Shown in pieces: positions 21,431 to 32,354 of a stretch of DNA of 64,000 nucleotides; position 1 is the stretch's first letter; each line of letters begins with the position of its first letter. The stretch is taken from positions 117,621,140-117,685,139 of the forward strand of contig NC_081410.1 in NCBI RefSeq assembly GCF_030272615.1, read 5' to 3'. Below the pieces are notes generated by a model, which worked only from the letters and a program-made list of their open reading frames with translations, searched no databases and had not been told where the DNA came from. The position numbers were made by a program, and so were the translations under genes. The stretch is from Cryptomeria japonica. Taxonomy: Eukaryota; Streptophyta; Pinopsida; Cupressales; Cupressaceae.

Positions 21431-24400
21431 ATTATTATTATTCAAAATTGTTCCTGGGAGGGAGACGACAGAGGGTGCAATTTTAGCACATGAGGTGCTT
21501 CATTCTATTTCCACCCAAAGAACCCCGACCATGATACTTAAACTATACATGATGAAGGCTTATGATAGAGTACAGTGGGGGGCTTTATGTGTTGTTCTTG
21601 AGAAGTTAGGTTTTTCAAAGGCCTGGGTCAAATGGATTCATGCATGTATTTCTTCTGCAAGATTCTCAGTTTTAATTAATGGTTCCCCTTATGGTTTTTT
21701 CACCTCCTCTAGGGGTTTGAGACAGGGAGATCCTCTTTCTCCCTTTTTGTTTATTCTCCTAGCTGAAACCTTTAGTTGGGCTATTAGGGCTACTAAAGTG
21801 GGGGGCTTTGGAAAGGTATAAGGATTTAGAATATTCCCCAAAGTATTTCTCATTGTCTCTTTGCATATGATACTCTATTATTTGGACATGCTTTGTTAGT
21901 TGAGGCAAAAGTGATTAAAGGAATAATAAAAAATTATGCATCATTTTCTGGTTAGAAAGTGAATGGTGATAAATCAAAGATTTTTTTCCTTAATACATCA
22001 CAACTGATTCAGCATAGGTTGCAATCCTTTTTTGGATTTGAGACTAGAAATCTTCCATGTACTTACCTTGGGATTCCTTTCTTTGTTAAATAGGATAAGA
22101 TTGGTTTTTGGGATAAGATTATTTTGGTCATTTCTAAAAGAATTCTTCATGGAATCATAGATGGTTAACTTTGGCGGGTAAAATTGTTCTCATCAAGTCT
22201 GTTTTGAATGTTGTTCCCATATATCTCATGTCTGTTTTGAAGTCTCCAAAAGTAGCTATTGTTAGTTTACAGTATACTCTTCGAGATTTTCTTTGGAACA
22301 ATAATAAAGATGGCAAGAAGAAACTCCCTTTAGTTGCATGGGATATGGTATGTTTGCCTAAGGAACTTGGGGGAATAGAAATTTTGAGTTTGGAGCATCA
22401 AAATTTAGCCTTAGGTGCTAAGTTGGTTTGGAAATTATATGACGAGCTTAGCTCCTTATGGGCACAGATTATGTTTGCCAAATATTTAAATAATGGACCG
22501 AGAGAGTACATTTTTTAAGTCTCAAATTTTCCTTTGGGTTCTGCTATTTGGAATTTCCTTTGTAAATGTAGATTAGTTATTTTGCCTCATCTCTCATGGA
22601 TTGTTCATAATGGTAGAAAGGTCAGATTCTGGGATGAAGTATGGAATGGACACACACCTTTGGTGAATATTAGGGATCGGTCTCCTCTAATCACTGTTCT
22701 TTCCTCCCTTTGGGGTGTTTTTGTAGCAGATTATTTTGAAATTGTGACTAGTGGACCCGTTAAGCTAGCTAGATGGAAGTCGATTGATTTCTTAGATGTT
22801 GATCAAAGCATGAAATTAGATTTTGAGAAGATTTTGGGGGATAGAAATGTATTTCTTTCTGATTCTAAGGATGAACTTATTTGGACAAAGAATATTTCTG
22901 GTAAGTACACTGTTAAAGATGGTTACAACTCTCTTATGGTTGCTAAAGATTTATCATCTTGACCTTATAAGTTGTTTTGGCATTCGGCTTGTCTTCCTAA
23001 AGCTAGAGCCTTTGCTTGGTTGGTAGTTCAGGACAGAGTCCTTACAGGTATGAGACTAGATAGGCTTGGTATTACTGTTGTTTTCCCTTGTGTCCTTTGT
23101 AACAAAAATTTGGAATCTTCTTCACACCTATTCCTACATTGTGATTATGCTTATGAATATTGGCAGTGGTTGTTTGAGAAGTTAAATATATCATTTGTTA
23201 TTGGTAAGGATCTCATTTCCCATTTTAGATCTTGGCCCTTTATGTTTGCCTCATCTTTTTATGCATGCCTTTGGATCATATCTCCATCTATTGTGATTTG
23301 GAATGTTTGGCTAGAGAGAAACAACATGATATTTAAAAAAATAAGGTCTCCTATGTTTGGGATTCTATTAAAAATTTAGTCTTCAATCTCTGAGGTTGCT
23401 TTGTCATTTATTTATAAGAATTTGGAAAATCTTACTTCTTTTTTGCACTGGGATAGTAGAGCTACTAGAGTTTGGAAGATGTTGTTAGTTTTACCCTCTC
23501 ATGGTTCAATTTTAAAAAAGAATGATGCAATAGGTAAGAGATGCTCTGCTAGATGGAAACCTCCTCCGTAGGGGCACTTTAAACTGAATTTTGATGGGGC
23601 CTCTCATGGTAACCTTGGGCCGGCTGGGGTAGGAATGGTAATTTATGATCACAATGCAAATTTTATTCGAGCTAAGTGTCATGTTATTGGTTTTAAAACT
23701 AACGATTATGCAAAATTTCATGCTTTGTCTTTTTGATTGGATATGGCAATCTCTTTGGGAATTAAGGACTTAATAATTGAAGGTGATTCTATGGTGATTA
23801 TTCAATGTGTTATGAAAAGGAAATCGAATTGTTGGAATTTGCAGTATATACTTGATCCCATTTTACAAAAAATAGAATTATTTGAATCTTTCTTGGTATC
23901 CCATTGTTACAGAGAAGTTAATAAGATTGTGGATTATTTGGTAAATTTAGCCATTGATAGCAATGCTAATCAGCAAGAGGTGGGTTTTGAGGAAATTCCT
24001 TCTAGGGTATGGGAAGGTTTGCAACAATAGTTATATGATTTTCTTGAGTAATGTTGATGTAAAATTTTATGATGATAATTATTCCCGCTTTCCCCTTTCA
24101 TTTCAAGTATTCATGTTCATTGTCTGGAGGAGAGTTCGAGCTCATGGTATTTGATATAATAGTGTTTTTCCAAAGGTTTTTTGATACTTTCTTTTTGGTA
24201 GGAAGGTTTTTGGCTCATAGGATTTGGCACATGGCTTTGGAAAATTGTCTTCTTCCATTGATAGTAGCTGTGGCGTCTACATTTGAAAAGTATCCGATGG
24301 GTTTTTTTGGCAAATTGTCATATGGGCTCTATGCAAAACTGATATTATATGTGTTGTGACCGCATTTTGTATGTGGTTTTGGGTGGGGTGTATAAACTGA

Positions 24401-24573
24401 TCCATTAGATACTATAGGTTTATTTTATGAGTTGTGACCGAAGGTTTTCTTCCCAGGGTTTTTTCCTCCAGTATGCTCTTTGAATCCTGTGTAAAAAATA
24501 AAAAATATTAATAAAAAAGTTTAGTGGAATAATCCACTTTTATTGAAATTTTTTTATTATTATTATTCGAAAT
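21431..24573 (+). mobile_element. LINE-1: 5'-truncated plant L1 with target-site duplications
   Basis: The flanks 21431-21448 and 24556-24573 are 18-base direct copies with one mismatch (ATTATTATTATTC.AAAT). The insert begins exactly inside the reverse transcriptase, at the VPGR motif, as expected from incomplete reverse transcription. The 3' region ends in A-rich DNA (24492-24515) and about 40 further bases before the second copy. The simple ATT content of the duplication lowers certainty somewhat. Confidence 0.75.
21449..24030 (+). pseudogene. LINE-1 ORF2 remnant: reverse transcriptase, zf-RVT, RNase H
   Basis: Motifs appear in the usual order: VPGR (21450), YDRVQW, NGSPYGF, GLRQGDPLSPFLF (to about 21760), a thumb region (22171-22518), GSAIWNF (22537), a zf-RVT region with PKARAFAWL and C-x2-C (22972-23379), and RNase H with FDGASHGNLGPAGVG and EGDS (23570-24030). 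Two catalytic aspartates of the polymerase are lost: motif A reads KLYMMKAYDR where KLD is expected, and motif C reads FAYD where FADD is expected. Frameshifts near 21810 and several stops add to this. The copy is dead; its family assignment is secure. Confidence 0.9.
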
Positions 24574-24649
24574 CATTGTCATTTAAAATTATATTAGAAT
24601 AATTATATTTATGCAATATTAACTACAAGTCTTATTTTAATAAAATAAT

Positions 24650-25097
24650 GTAAACTAACAATTGCACTTTGGTGTGCAATGCGTATGCTGAAGAGGTGTG
24701 GAAGGTCAATTGGGAAAAAATTGGTCTATTTTTTGTATAAATTTGTGTAGTGCGTGAGGTTGATTTGTGACCATGATGTTGTTTGTGCAACAAAGGACTT
24801 AATTGAGAGGTGATAACTTAAAATCAAATATGCATCAACTTACAAGGATTCAATCATATCTGAAATGAAACCTTTGAATTGAGAAGATAATCAATTGTTA
24901 TATCGAAACAGGCTCATGCTATGTTTGAAATAGGGTGAGCATGAGAGAGGGGGTAAGATAGGGCTATAAAGATGGATATATAGAGGGGTAAGAGTGAGGG
25001 AGATATGGGTAAAGAGATAGAAATAGAGATAAAGAAGAAGATGGAGTCAAAGATAGAGATGGAGAATGGGGAGAGGAAAATGAAGAGAAGGAGAGAG

Positions 25098-25129
<32 letters not shown>

Positions 25130-25793
25130 GAAGAGGAATATATACATATGAAAGAGAAAAATAAATAGCTGGAGAGAGATGAAGATATAGAAAGATAAAG
25201 ATAGAGATACAAAGTGATATATAGAGAGGAGAGATATAATTGTAGAGAGATATAGAGATAGATGGATAGATGAAAGAAGTGATAGGGAGAGATAGATATG
25301 GAGAGGAAAAGAGATATGGATATAGAGGTCCAAAAAGAGGGAGAACGAGAGAGAGATTGATGGATAGAAGGCATGTCTAGAGATTAGGGAGGAGATGAAG
25401 ATAGAGCAAAAGAGGAGGAGGAAATAAAAGATATAGCAAGGGAGAGGAGGAGATAAATATAGAAATAAAGGAGATAGAGAGGGTGAGACAAAGAGGAAGA
25501 TATAGAGAGGTATATAAAGGAAGGGATATATAGAGAGAGAGAGAGGGGGGAAGACATGGAGATAAATGAATGGACAAATAGAGATGGAGAGACTGTGAGA
25601 GAAATAGGGGAGATAGCTATATATTGGAAGAGAAAGAGAGAGATATAGAGATATACATGAAGAAAAAGGGAGAGAGAGGTAGAGATAAAGAGATAGATAG
25701 GGGGATAGGGAGAGAATAAGGGAGGGAGAGAAGGGGAGAAATGAAGAGGAGGGTAAGATAAAGAGAGCGGGGGGAATTGATATAGATAGAGGA

Positions 25794-25878
<85 letters not shown>

Positions 25879-26990
25879 GGGATATAAAGGATCTAGAGAG
25901 TATATATAACTTGTAAAATATAAAGGGGTTGAGAAAGAGGGAGAGATGGAAGGAGAGAAAAAGGGGGAGAGGGAGAACTAGAGATAGAAAGAGGGTGAGA
26001 ACTAGAGAGGGGAAAATAGAGAGACATAAAGATAAAATCACAGGACGTGATATATGGAGAGGTAGAGAGGGATATAGAGAGAGTGAGAGATGAAGGAAGA
26101 AGAGTGTATAAGATCTAAAGATGGTGAGATAGAATAGAGTTAGGGAGGGAGAAATAGGTTGGAGTGTTTGTTTGTGTGTGAGAGTGAGAAAGATATAAAT
26201 ATAGAGATAAGGAGGGAGAAAGAGGGAATGCGTGTGTGAGTAAAACATATATAGAGATAGATATAAAGAGGGAGACAGATATACAAATAGATAGAGAGGG
26301 ACAGAGAGGGAGAGAGATGATATAGAAGTAGAGAGATATAAAAAGAGGGAGTGAGTGGGAGAGAGAGAGTGGGATAGAGAGTGGGCGATATAGAAAGATA
26401 GATAAGGGGGAAGGATAGAAGGGGAAAAGAGAGAGATATAGGGAGAGGTAAGGAGATATAGACAAGGGAGAGAGATGGAGATGGAGATAATAATCAAATG
26501 ATATGCTACCATCAACATAACTCCACAAGGACATATACTATCCTTAAATTATTAGCATGAATGAGTAATCAAAAGTTAGTTGCTCTTTCTTGCTCTCTCA
26601 CTCTAAACCTTTAATTTAGGTCTTAAGTTGAAATTTATTTTCTTATATAAATTAGAATAAAATTCAAAAATAATTATTGTATAATAAATAAAATTTTAAT
26701 AAGACACAATGTATAAATTCTAATATCTTTTAATTATTATTTGTAATATCATTGAAAACCACAAATAATTAAAATACAATTTTAACTTAATAAAAAATTA
26801 ATCCTTAAAAAAAGAAGTTGAAGAATTAGAATAAATAAATTTTTTTAAAAACTAATAAAAGAAGATAATATTAAAAAATATTCTTATCAATAGAAAATAG
26901 TAATAAAAGAAAGATTTTAAATCAAAATATAATTCTTCTATCATAATTAAAATTCTAATAAGACAAATAATTATAAATTAAATTAATTAT
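24650..26990. repeat. GA-core composite repeat, copy B (left arm, GA block, right arm)
   Basis: The left arm (24650-24940) matches 53400-53680, sharing CAATTGCACTTTGG, GAAGAGGTGTG.AAGGTCAATT and GAGAAGATAAT. The core (24941-26485) is about 1.5 kb of purine-rich GAGA, GATA and GGGAGA words with a pure (TA)n then (GA)n stretch at 25795-25874. The right arm (26490-26990) matches copy A. The core is stop-free on the minus strand over 500 codons only because it is pyrimidine-rich there. Confidence 0.75.
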
Positions 26991-27424
26991 CATAATTTTT
27001 AACTATTATAAAAACATAAATAACTAAAATAAAATTTGAACTTAATGAAAAAATAACTCCTAAAACAAAAAGAAAAGTAGAAGAAGAATTAAAAAAAAAC
27101 CAAGTAATTGAAAATAAAGCTCTGCTATGAAATTTTGCAAAAATGCGAAATAGGAATCATATGCAAAGTAGGGAAAATATATTCCCTATAAATCAAGCTT
27201 GGCGATCCAACAAAAATGGAAAATTCTCGTAGAGGTTCTTTAATCCAAAAAGCATAGCTTTGAGGGCAAACAGTATACCTATGGCTCCCCCTCGACAATC
27301 AATAGGAACAAATATAAATCTGTCAGGATGTCAGGGTAAAGTGGATAGGTTTCAGAAATTTAATTCATATGTGGGGTTTGAAACATGAATTGACAAGGCA
27401 GATACAATCCAAGCAACCTCAAGG

Positions 27425-27786
27425 GTGAATATAGACATGCTAGGTTACCAACCCCAATGGGTCTTTGAAAATGGAGGTTGGGTGGATAAATGTAGAAATC
27501 AGATACAACACTATAACCAACAAAAGTCTGATAATAATAATTCTGCCCAAAGATATAAGGTCGGGGAAGAAAATAAATTCAATGAATGCATCTCTGTAAA
27601 CACCAACAATGAATGGCAAGCGGTTAAGTTGAGGAAAATAAAAAGAATAAAAAATCTCTCTCCAAATCTCATTAATGTGACTCCCAGGTTAAAGAATTAT
27701 AGGGCAAACCCTTGACCTACTACAAAAGTCAACATAGGCCTTGTAGAGTAGCAGAGATGGGTATACCAAAAATTTCATTATGCTGG
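27425..27786 (+). pseudogene. LINE-2 ORF1, first segment
   Basis: A polar, Asn- and Lys-rich frame (for example QPQWVFENGGW and NEWQAVKLRKIKR) starts near 27425, has stops at 27713-27715 and about 27758, and is cut at 27786 by the copia insertion. It continues in frame at 32838 after the duplicated GCTGG. Comparable text upstream (27150-27420) is probably the 5' untranslated region or the decayed N-terminus. ORF1 of plant L1 elements encodes an RNA-binding protein of the retrotransposition particle; only the later segment shows the recognisable domain. Confidence 0.55.
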
Positions 27787-28264
27787 TGTTGGTGTAAATA
27801 ATTATTCATCATGGATATTATTACACTTACTTAAGTTTACTTAGGATAATGCATTTCATAGTAGTTTGGATATGAGACACTTGGGTGTTTGTGTCACATT
27901 GGGATAGTGTGTGTAGGAGAAATTCCACCTCTTATGGTGTTGATCTTGTTATTACACTATCATATCCACTTATTGTGGAGTGATAATTCCACCTTCGGTG
28001 GGTGATCCACCTCATGTGGAATATTATATTATTTCTCCTACCTACCCACACCTATTTCCTACCTACCCTTGTTTCTTATTGAGCCACATGTCATATTTAT
28101 GTGCTCATACATATCCCTAGCCTTGCCTATATAAGCAGGCTCATCTACATTGTATGTAAGTTGTTGATCATTTTCTATTGATGAGAATACAGTTTATTCT
28201 TGTCCTATATTGTGTCTCTATCTTGTACATTTCATTGACCTCTTGATCTTGGCAAAATCCAACA
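27787..28264 (+). repeat. 5' LTR of the copia element, with TATA box
   Basis: The LTR begins TGTTGGTG and ends ATCCAACA. A TATA box, TATATAAG, lies at 28128-28135, so transcription probably starts about 30 bases later. An unusual run of short CCACCT/GTGGA-type inverted motifs lies at 27925-28025. The TATA box is identical in the 3' LTR (32696-32703). Confidence 0.95.
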
Positions 28265-28276
28265 TGGTATCAGAGC
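28265..28276 (+). promoter_or_regulatory. Primer-binding site for initiator tRNA-Met
   Basis: TGGTATCAGAGC directly abuts the 5' LTR end. This is the standard copia primer-binding site, complementary to the 3' end of plant initiator methionine tRNA. Confidence 0.95.
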
Positions 28277-29876
28277 TAGTAGGGCTTCATTGATTCGTCT
28301 TGAAGAGGCATTATTGCGATGTCAAGAGGCAGATCTGAGGAGCATCATCATTTGGAGGCGTCCTAGACCAGATCCGACCTCGCCATTGCGTCTGGAAGGC
28401 CGTTTCCATGAATTTTGGTTATAAAGTTGGCCTATTTTGGTGAGAAAAATTTTTTCTCCAATTTTGCTTGTATCGTACGAATTTCGAAATTTTTTTATTA
28501 ATATTCAGAAAAAAAAAAAAAAAAAAAATTTCTTTCTGAAATATTTTTTCAAAAATTTAAAAATCAAAAAAAAAATCTGAAAGCAAAAAATTGAAAAGCA
28601 GAATCAAAAATAAAAAATAAAAAAAAAAGGTTTTTGGGGGGTCCGCAGACCCCCCCCCCTGCAGAGTGTGATTGTAGGTCCGCCGCCTGCGCGCCCGTAC
28701 TCCCTGTCTGGCACGCTGTGTACCTGTCTGTCGGCCCGCCCGCGTACCTGTTTGTTCCGTCCGTGCCGCAGACCGTGTACCCTCCTTCTGCCATGTCGCC
28801 GCCGAGTACATCGCATAGCGCCAAAGACCGTCGAGAATCCCCGCCACCCTCGTCTGCTACCGCCGACTCAGCGGCGCCAGCTCTTCCCACCGCTCCTCCG
28901 CGGCCCCTGCAGGTGCCAACACATCCGCCACGTGGACACAAACTGGAGGACCGCGCCCGCCACGTGGCAGGCGGCCACTGGCCCGCGGATAAACCCATCC
29001 GTACGGACACTACGTCATCGCTTCCGTATAGTGCACAGTCAGCATTCCGTACGCACAGTCATCTGCCACACAGACCCGTCCAGTCATTAAATCCTTACAG
29101 TACAGACTGTACAGTCAGCAGATCGCGTAATCTGTCCGTACAGTACGGACGCCCAGTCAGCAAAGGGCGAAGTTTTGCGACGGTCATACGACTGTCAAAT
29201 TTAATCCAATGACTTGCTGACGTCAACGCCACATTAGCAGGGTTTGAAAATTTTTGGACCCCCTCTCATTTGCATTTTTGATTTTGCAGTTCAACTTCAA
29301 ATGGCCATAACTCTCTCATTTTTGCTCCTTTTTGGGTGCAATTTTTTTTGAAATGGGCTAGAATTTTGTGCTCTCCGCAGTGGTGAAAGAATTTTTTGAT
29401 TTTGATGCACATATTTTTCAGAAAATGTAGTTTTTGGTGACTGTCCCTGAGTAATCCCAGTTTTTGCAACTTCAGAGGCTTCGTTTGGGGTCATTCGACC
29501 TCCTTTTTAGGTGCCATTTTTTTTGAAAGTGCGTATTTTTTTATCTACTTTCACATGATGCTATCAGATTGATGTCATTGTAAGTATAAATTGTACTTTC
29601 AGATCTTGGCCATTTTTGGCTCTTTTGGTACTTGTATATTTGCTTGAATCTCAGTTAGATTCATTGCACTATTGATTGAAGTCTCTTGTATCTCATCTAA
29701 GAAGTTGTAAAATTTGCATCATAAGTCCACTTTGTCTTGTTTTGCAAGTGGCTCATTGTAATCGCACTAAGTACAAAGTGCCAAAATCATCACTTTAGGG
29801 GGGGTACTTTGATTGATTGAATTTGGGGGGTGTCTCTTGTGCTTTTGTGCTCTTGTGTTCTTTCCTTTTTGCTGCT
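28277..29876 (+). other. Long untranslated leader with a GC-rich, palindrome-rich block
   Basis: The leader is 1.6 kb, long for a copia element. It holds A-runs (28508-28527 and 28561-28628) and then an abrupt GC-rich block (about 28636-29205) in otherwise AT-rich DNA. The block contains CAGTCA five times and GTAC palindromes: TCCGTACGGA (28998-29007), ACTGTACAGT (29106-29115) and GTCCGTACAGTACGGAC (29134-29150). Open frames on both strands here conflict with one another and show no family motif, so I treat the block as non-coding. Confidence 0.6.
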
Positions 29877-32159
29877 ATGGGTTCTTCTAAGTTTCCTCTC
29901 TTAACTCCACATAACTATGCTACTTGGAAAATTGATGCATGGAGTAAACTTATGGAAAAAGGACTCACTCATTACATTGATGGAACTATTGTTGCTCCAA
30001 CTGATCCTAAGGCTGATCCAGTTGGTCACTTAGATTGGCTCACTAAAAATATCATGGCAATTGGTACCTTAAGAAAGTATGTATCAAAGGATCTCATTTT
30101 CCATATTGAGAAATATACTCTAATCAAGGATGCTTGGCAAAAGTTTCAAGACTTGTATGGTCAAGTTGATGAGATTAGGGGATATCAAATTGATAGTGAT
30201 CTCACCATGTTAGATCCCAAGAACTTTGATACTATACAAGATTATGTCACTAAGGCAAATGAGTTGAGGGCACAACTCAAAGATTGTGGCATTGATAAAA
30301 AGGATACTCAATTGATATTCAACTTGATAGGGAAGCTTCCACAAGAATATGCAGCATTTGTTTCTAGTTTCCAAACTCATAGGATGACAATGGGTTCAAG
30401 CTACAAAATGCCTACATTTGATGCTTTCAATGAAATGTTGATGATGGAACAAACTAAGTTGATAAGCATGGGCATTCTTAAGGCTTCTTCTAAGTCTCAA
30501 GCATTAGTGGCAAATCAAGGGAACAAAGGAAATCAAGGAAAGGACAACTCAAACAAGAAGAAATGGCAATCAAAGCGTAAGGAAAAAGCACCATCTTCTC
30601 CACAACAAGGAGATTCATCCTCTTCCAAGAGAGATAATTCACCAAAGAGGGAGAGACCTACTTGTGCTTATTGTAAAAAGATTGGTCATGAGGAGCATCG
30701 TTGCCATACTAAGAAGATTGATGAGCTCACACATATCATCAAAAAGCATAACATTAATTTGCCTAAAGTCTACAAAAAGGATGATTCATCAACTTCCACT
30801 TCCTCACATTCAAAAGGAAAAGGGCAAGCATTCATGGCTTCAACAAGTGGAAAGACTCACTCTTTTGGAACAAGAAAAGGAAAAGCTCTATGTGCTACTA
30901 TCAGTCATGATTCAGAGAGATGGCTTCTAGATTCAAGGGCTTCTCATCATATGGCATCTTCACAATCTATGTTCTCTACATTTGAGCCTTGTACCATGCC
31001 ACAGATTTTGATGGGCAATCATACATACATGGATGTGATTGGGAAAGGATCTATTGACATTGGGGATAACTCCTTCAATGATGTGTTGTGTGTACCCCAC
31101 TTGACAAACAATCTCCTTTCTATCTATCAAATCACACATGGCACAACTAAGAGAGTTGTGGAGTTCACACCTGACTCAGTTTTCATTAGAGACATGGAGA
31201 CTAGAGCTATCATTGTGAATGGGGTGGTTGATCATGCATCTCGGTTATACTCCTTTTCAAATTTTGTTGATGATGATGATTTCACATTTGATGATTCTAC
31301 ACATGATGATCACACTTATTGTGATGGTTCAGATTTTGAGGAGAACTTTGGACACTTGAACATGGGGATTCTCACATGTAACCCCGTTCTTGAGTCTTGT
31401 ATTTCATCTTCTCATATTGATATCACATCACCTATTGCACCTGATGATGCAGATAGTGCAACAGTTTTGCCTTCATGTGATTCAGTGCAGCAGGATATAC
31501 ATTGTCTTCCAGCTTCAGATTCATGGGATGATTACTTGATAGACATTGCAGGTTTGTTTGTGGAATCCTACATTGTAGATTTGGGAGACATCATTGATGA
31601 CATTCATCTTCTCTTTGATGAAGATGATCCTTCTTCAATTGTTGCGAGGGCACACTCTGACCCTCTTGTTCATTCTCTACATGATCATTCTTTCGAGGTT
31701 GACATGATTGTAGATACTTATGTACAGCAGTTGGAGGAGGTCTCTTTATTCTTTGAGGAGACACATGAGTCTTTGGATATTGTTCTACATCCATCTCCAC
31801 TAGATCTTGGAGTGCCTTTTTCAGCAGTGTGGCACAGTTTACCACCTTTGGAAGGGGTATCTTTCAGCATCGACATGGGGACACTTGAGCATTTTTCAGA
31901 GATTCCTTTCATCATGAGTTTTCTTCATATATCTTCCCTTCATGATTGGGGAGACTTCATGGATACACCTTTGGTTTTGTTTCTTCCTAAGGGGAGGAAT
32001 GTTGTTCGACGTTCGTGGAGCAGTTTCTTCATACATCGAGCTTCTATCATTGGTGCAGATTCTTCATTGAGGGAGGATCATAGTTTGACTTCTCTTCTTC
32101 TCTCATATGGGGGGGACTTTTTCCTCACATGGGGTTTTGTTCCTCACATACTTCTTTGA
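29877..32159 (+). CDS. Copia Gag-protease-like polyprotein with unrecognised acidic C-terminus (760 aa)
   Basis: ATG 29877 (MGSSKFPLLT) is chosen because the Gag domain begins there; TGA is at 32157-32159. Residues 1-210 are a copia Gag (UBN2-like: NYATWKIDAWSKLM, KDAWQKFQDLYG, LIGKLPQEYAAF). A basic linker follows, then a zinc knuckle C263-x2-C266-x4-H271-x4-C276. A protease region follows at about 345-470, but its active site reads D352-S-R-A where copia has DSGA, so cleavage is doubtful. LTNNLLSIYQITH and FGHLN (491-495) are pre-integrase-like. Residues 496-760 are Asp-, Ser- and Leu-rich and match nothing I recognise. Integrase, reverse transcriptase and RNase H are absent. It has no stops or frameshifts. 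Likely role: Gag particle protein mobilised by a helper element. Confidence 0.85.
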   Translation: MGSSKFPLLTPHNYATWKIDAWSKLMEKGLTHYIDGTIVAPTDPKADPVGHLDWLTKNIMAIGTLRKYVSKDLIFHIEKYTLIKDAWQKFQDLYGQVDEIRGYQIDSDLTMLDPKNFDTIQDYVTKANELRAQLKDCGIDKKDTQLIFNLIGKLPQEYAAFVSSFQTHRMTMGSSYKMPTFDAFNEMLMMEQTKLISMGILKASSKSQALVANQGNKGNQGKDNSNKKKWQSKRKEKAPSSPQQGDSSSSKRDNSPKRERPTCAYCKKIGHEEHRCHTKKIDELTHIIKKHNINLPKVYKKDDSSTSTSSHSKGKGQAFMASTSGKTHSFGTRKGKALCATISHDSERWLLDSRASHHMASSQSMFSTFEPCTMPQILMGNHTYMDVIGKGSIDIGDNSFNDVLCVPHLTNNLLSIYQITHGTTKRVVEFTPDSVFIRDMETRAIIVNGVVDHASRLYSFSNFVDDDDFTFDDSTHDDHTYCDGSDFEENFGHLNMGILTCNPVLESCISSSHIDITSPIAPDDADSATVLPSCDSVQQDIHCLPASDSWDDYLIDIAGLFVESYIVDLGDIIDDIHLLFDEDDPSSIVARAHSDPLVHSLHDHSFEVDMIVDTYVQQLEEVSLFFEETHESLDIVLHPSPLDLGVPFSAVWHSLPPLEGVSFSIDMGTLEHFSEIPFIMSFLHISSLHDWGDFMDTPLVLFLPKGRNVVRRSWSSFFIHRASIIGADSSLREDHSLTSLLLSYGGDFFLTWGFVPHILL

Positions 32160-32354
32160 GAGTTCTCTTGTATAGCTTTCATCTCTCTTTTTGGGGGAGG
32201 GTTTTTTTCCATTGGGTTTTTCTCTCTTTCCCCACTTTGTGAGAGATTTCATTGCATTGGTTTGCATGCATTTGCATTTGTTCATGGGTACCTAACATGG
32301 CCTCGTAGCCGGGACCCATCTTGCATTGCTTAGTTGCATTGTAGACTTAAGTGC
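32160..32354 (+). other. 3' untranslated stretch without a clear polypurine tract
   Basis: A purine run, GGGGGAGGG, lies at about 32192-32200, over 150 bases from the LTR. The 20 bases directly before the 3' LTR (TGCATTGTAGACTTAAGTGC) are not a purine tract. Confidence 0.6.

Noticed and set aside
24914-26518. 534-codon open frame on the minus strand
   Set aside because: It is the pyrimidine strand of the GA-rich block and encodes only Ser/Leu/Tyr/Pro/Ile low-complexity text; lack of stops follows from composition.
28265-28276. Possible tRNA gene fragment
   Set aside because: Only the 12-base primer-binding site is present, directly after the LTR; there is no tRNA body.
28557-29212. Overlapping GC-rich frames of up to 192 codons on both strands
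   Set aside because: They conflict with each other, lie in the copia leader between primer site and gag, and show no family motif.
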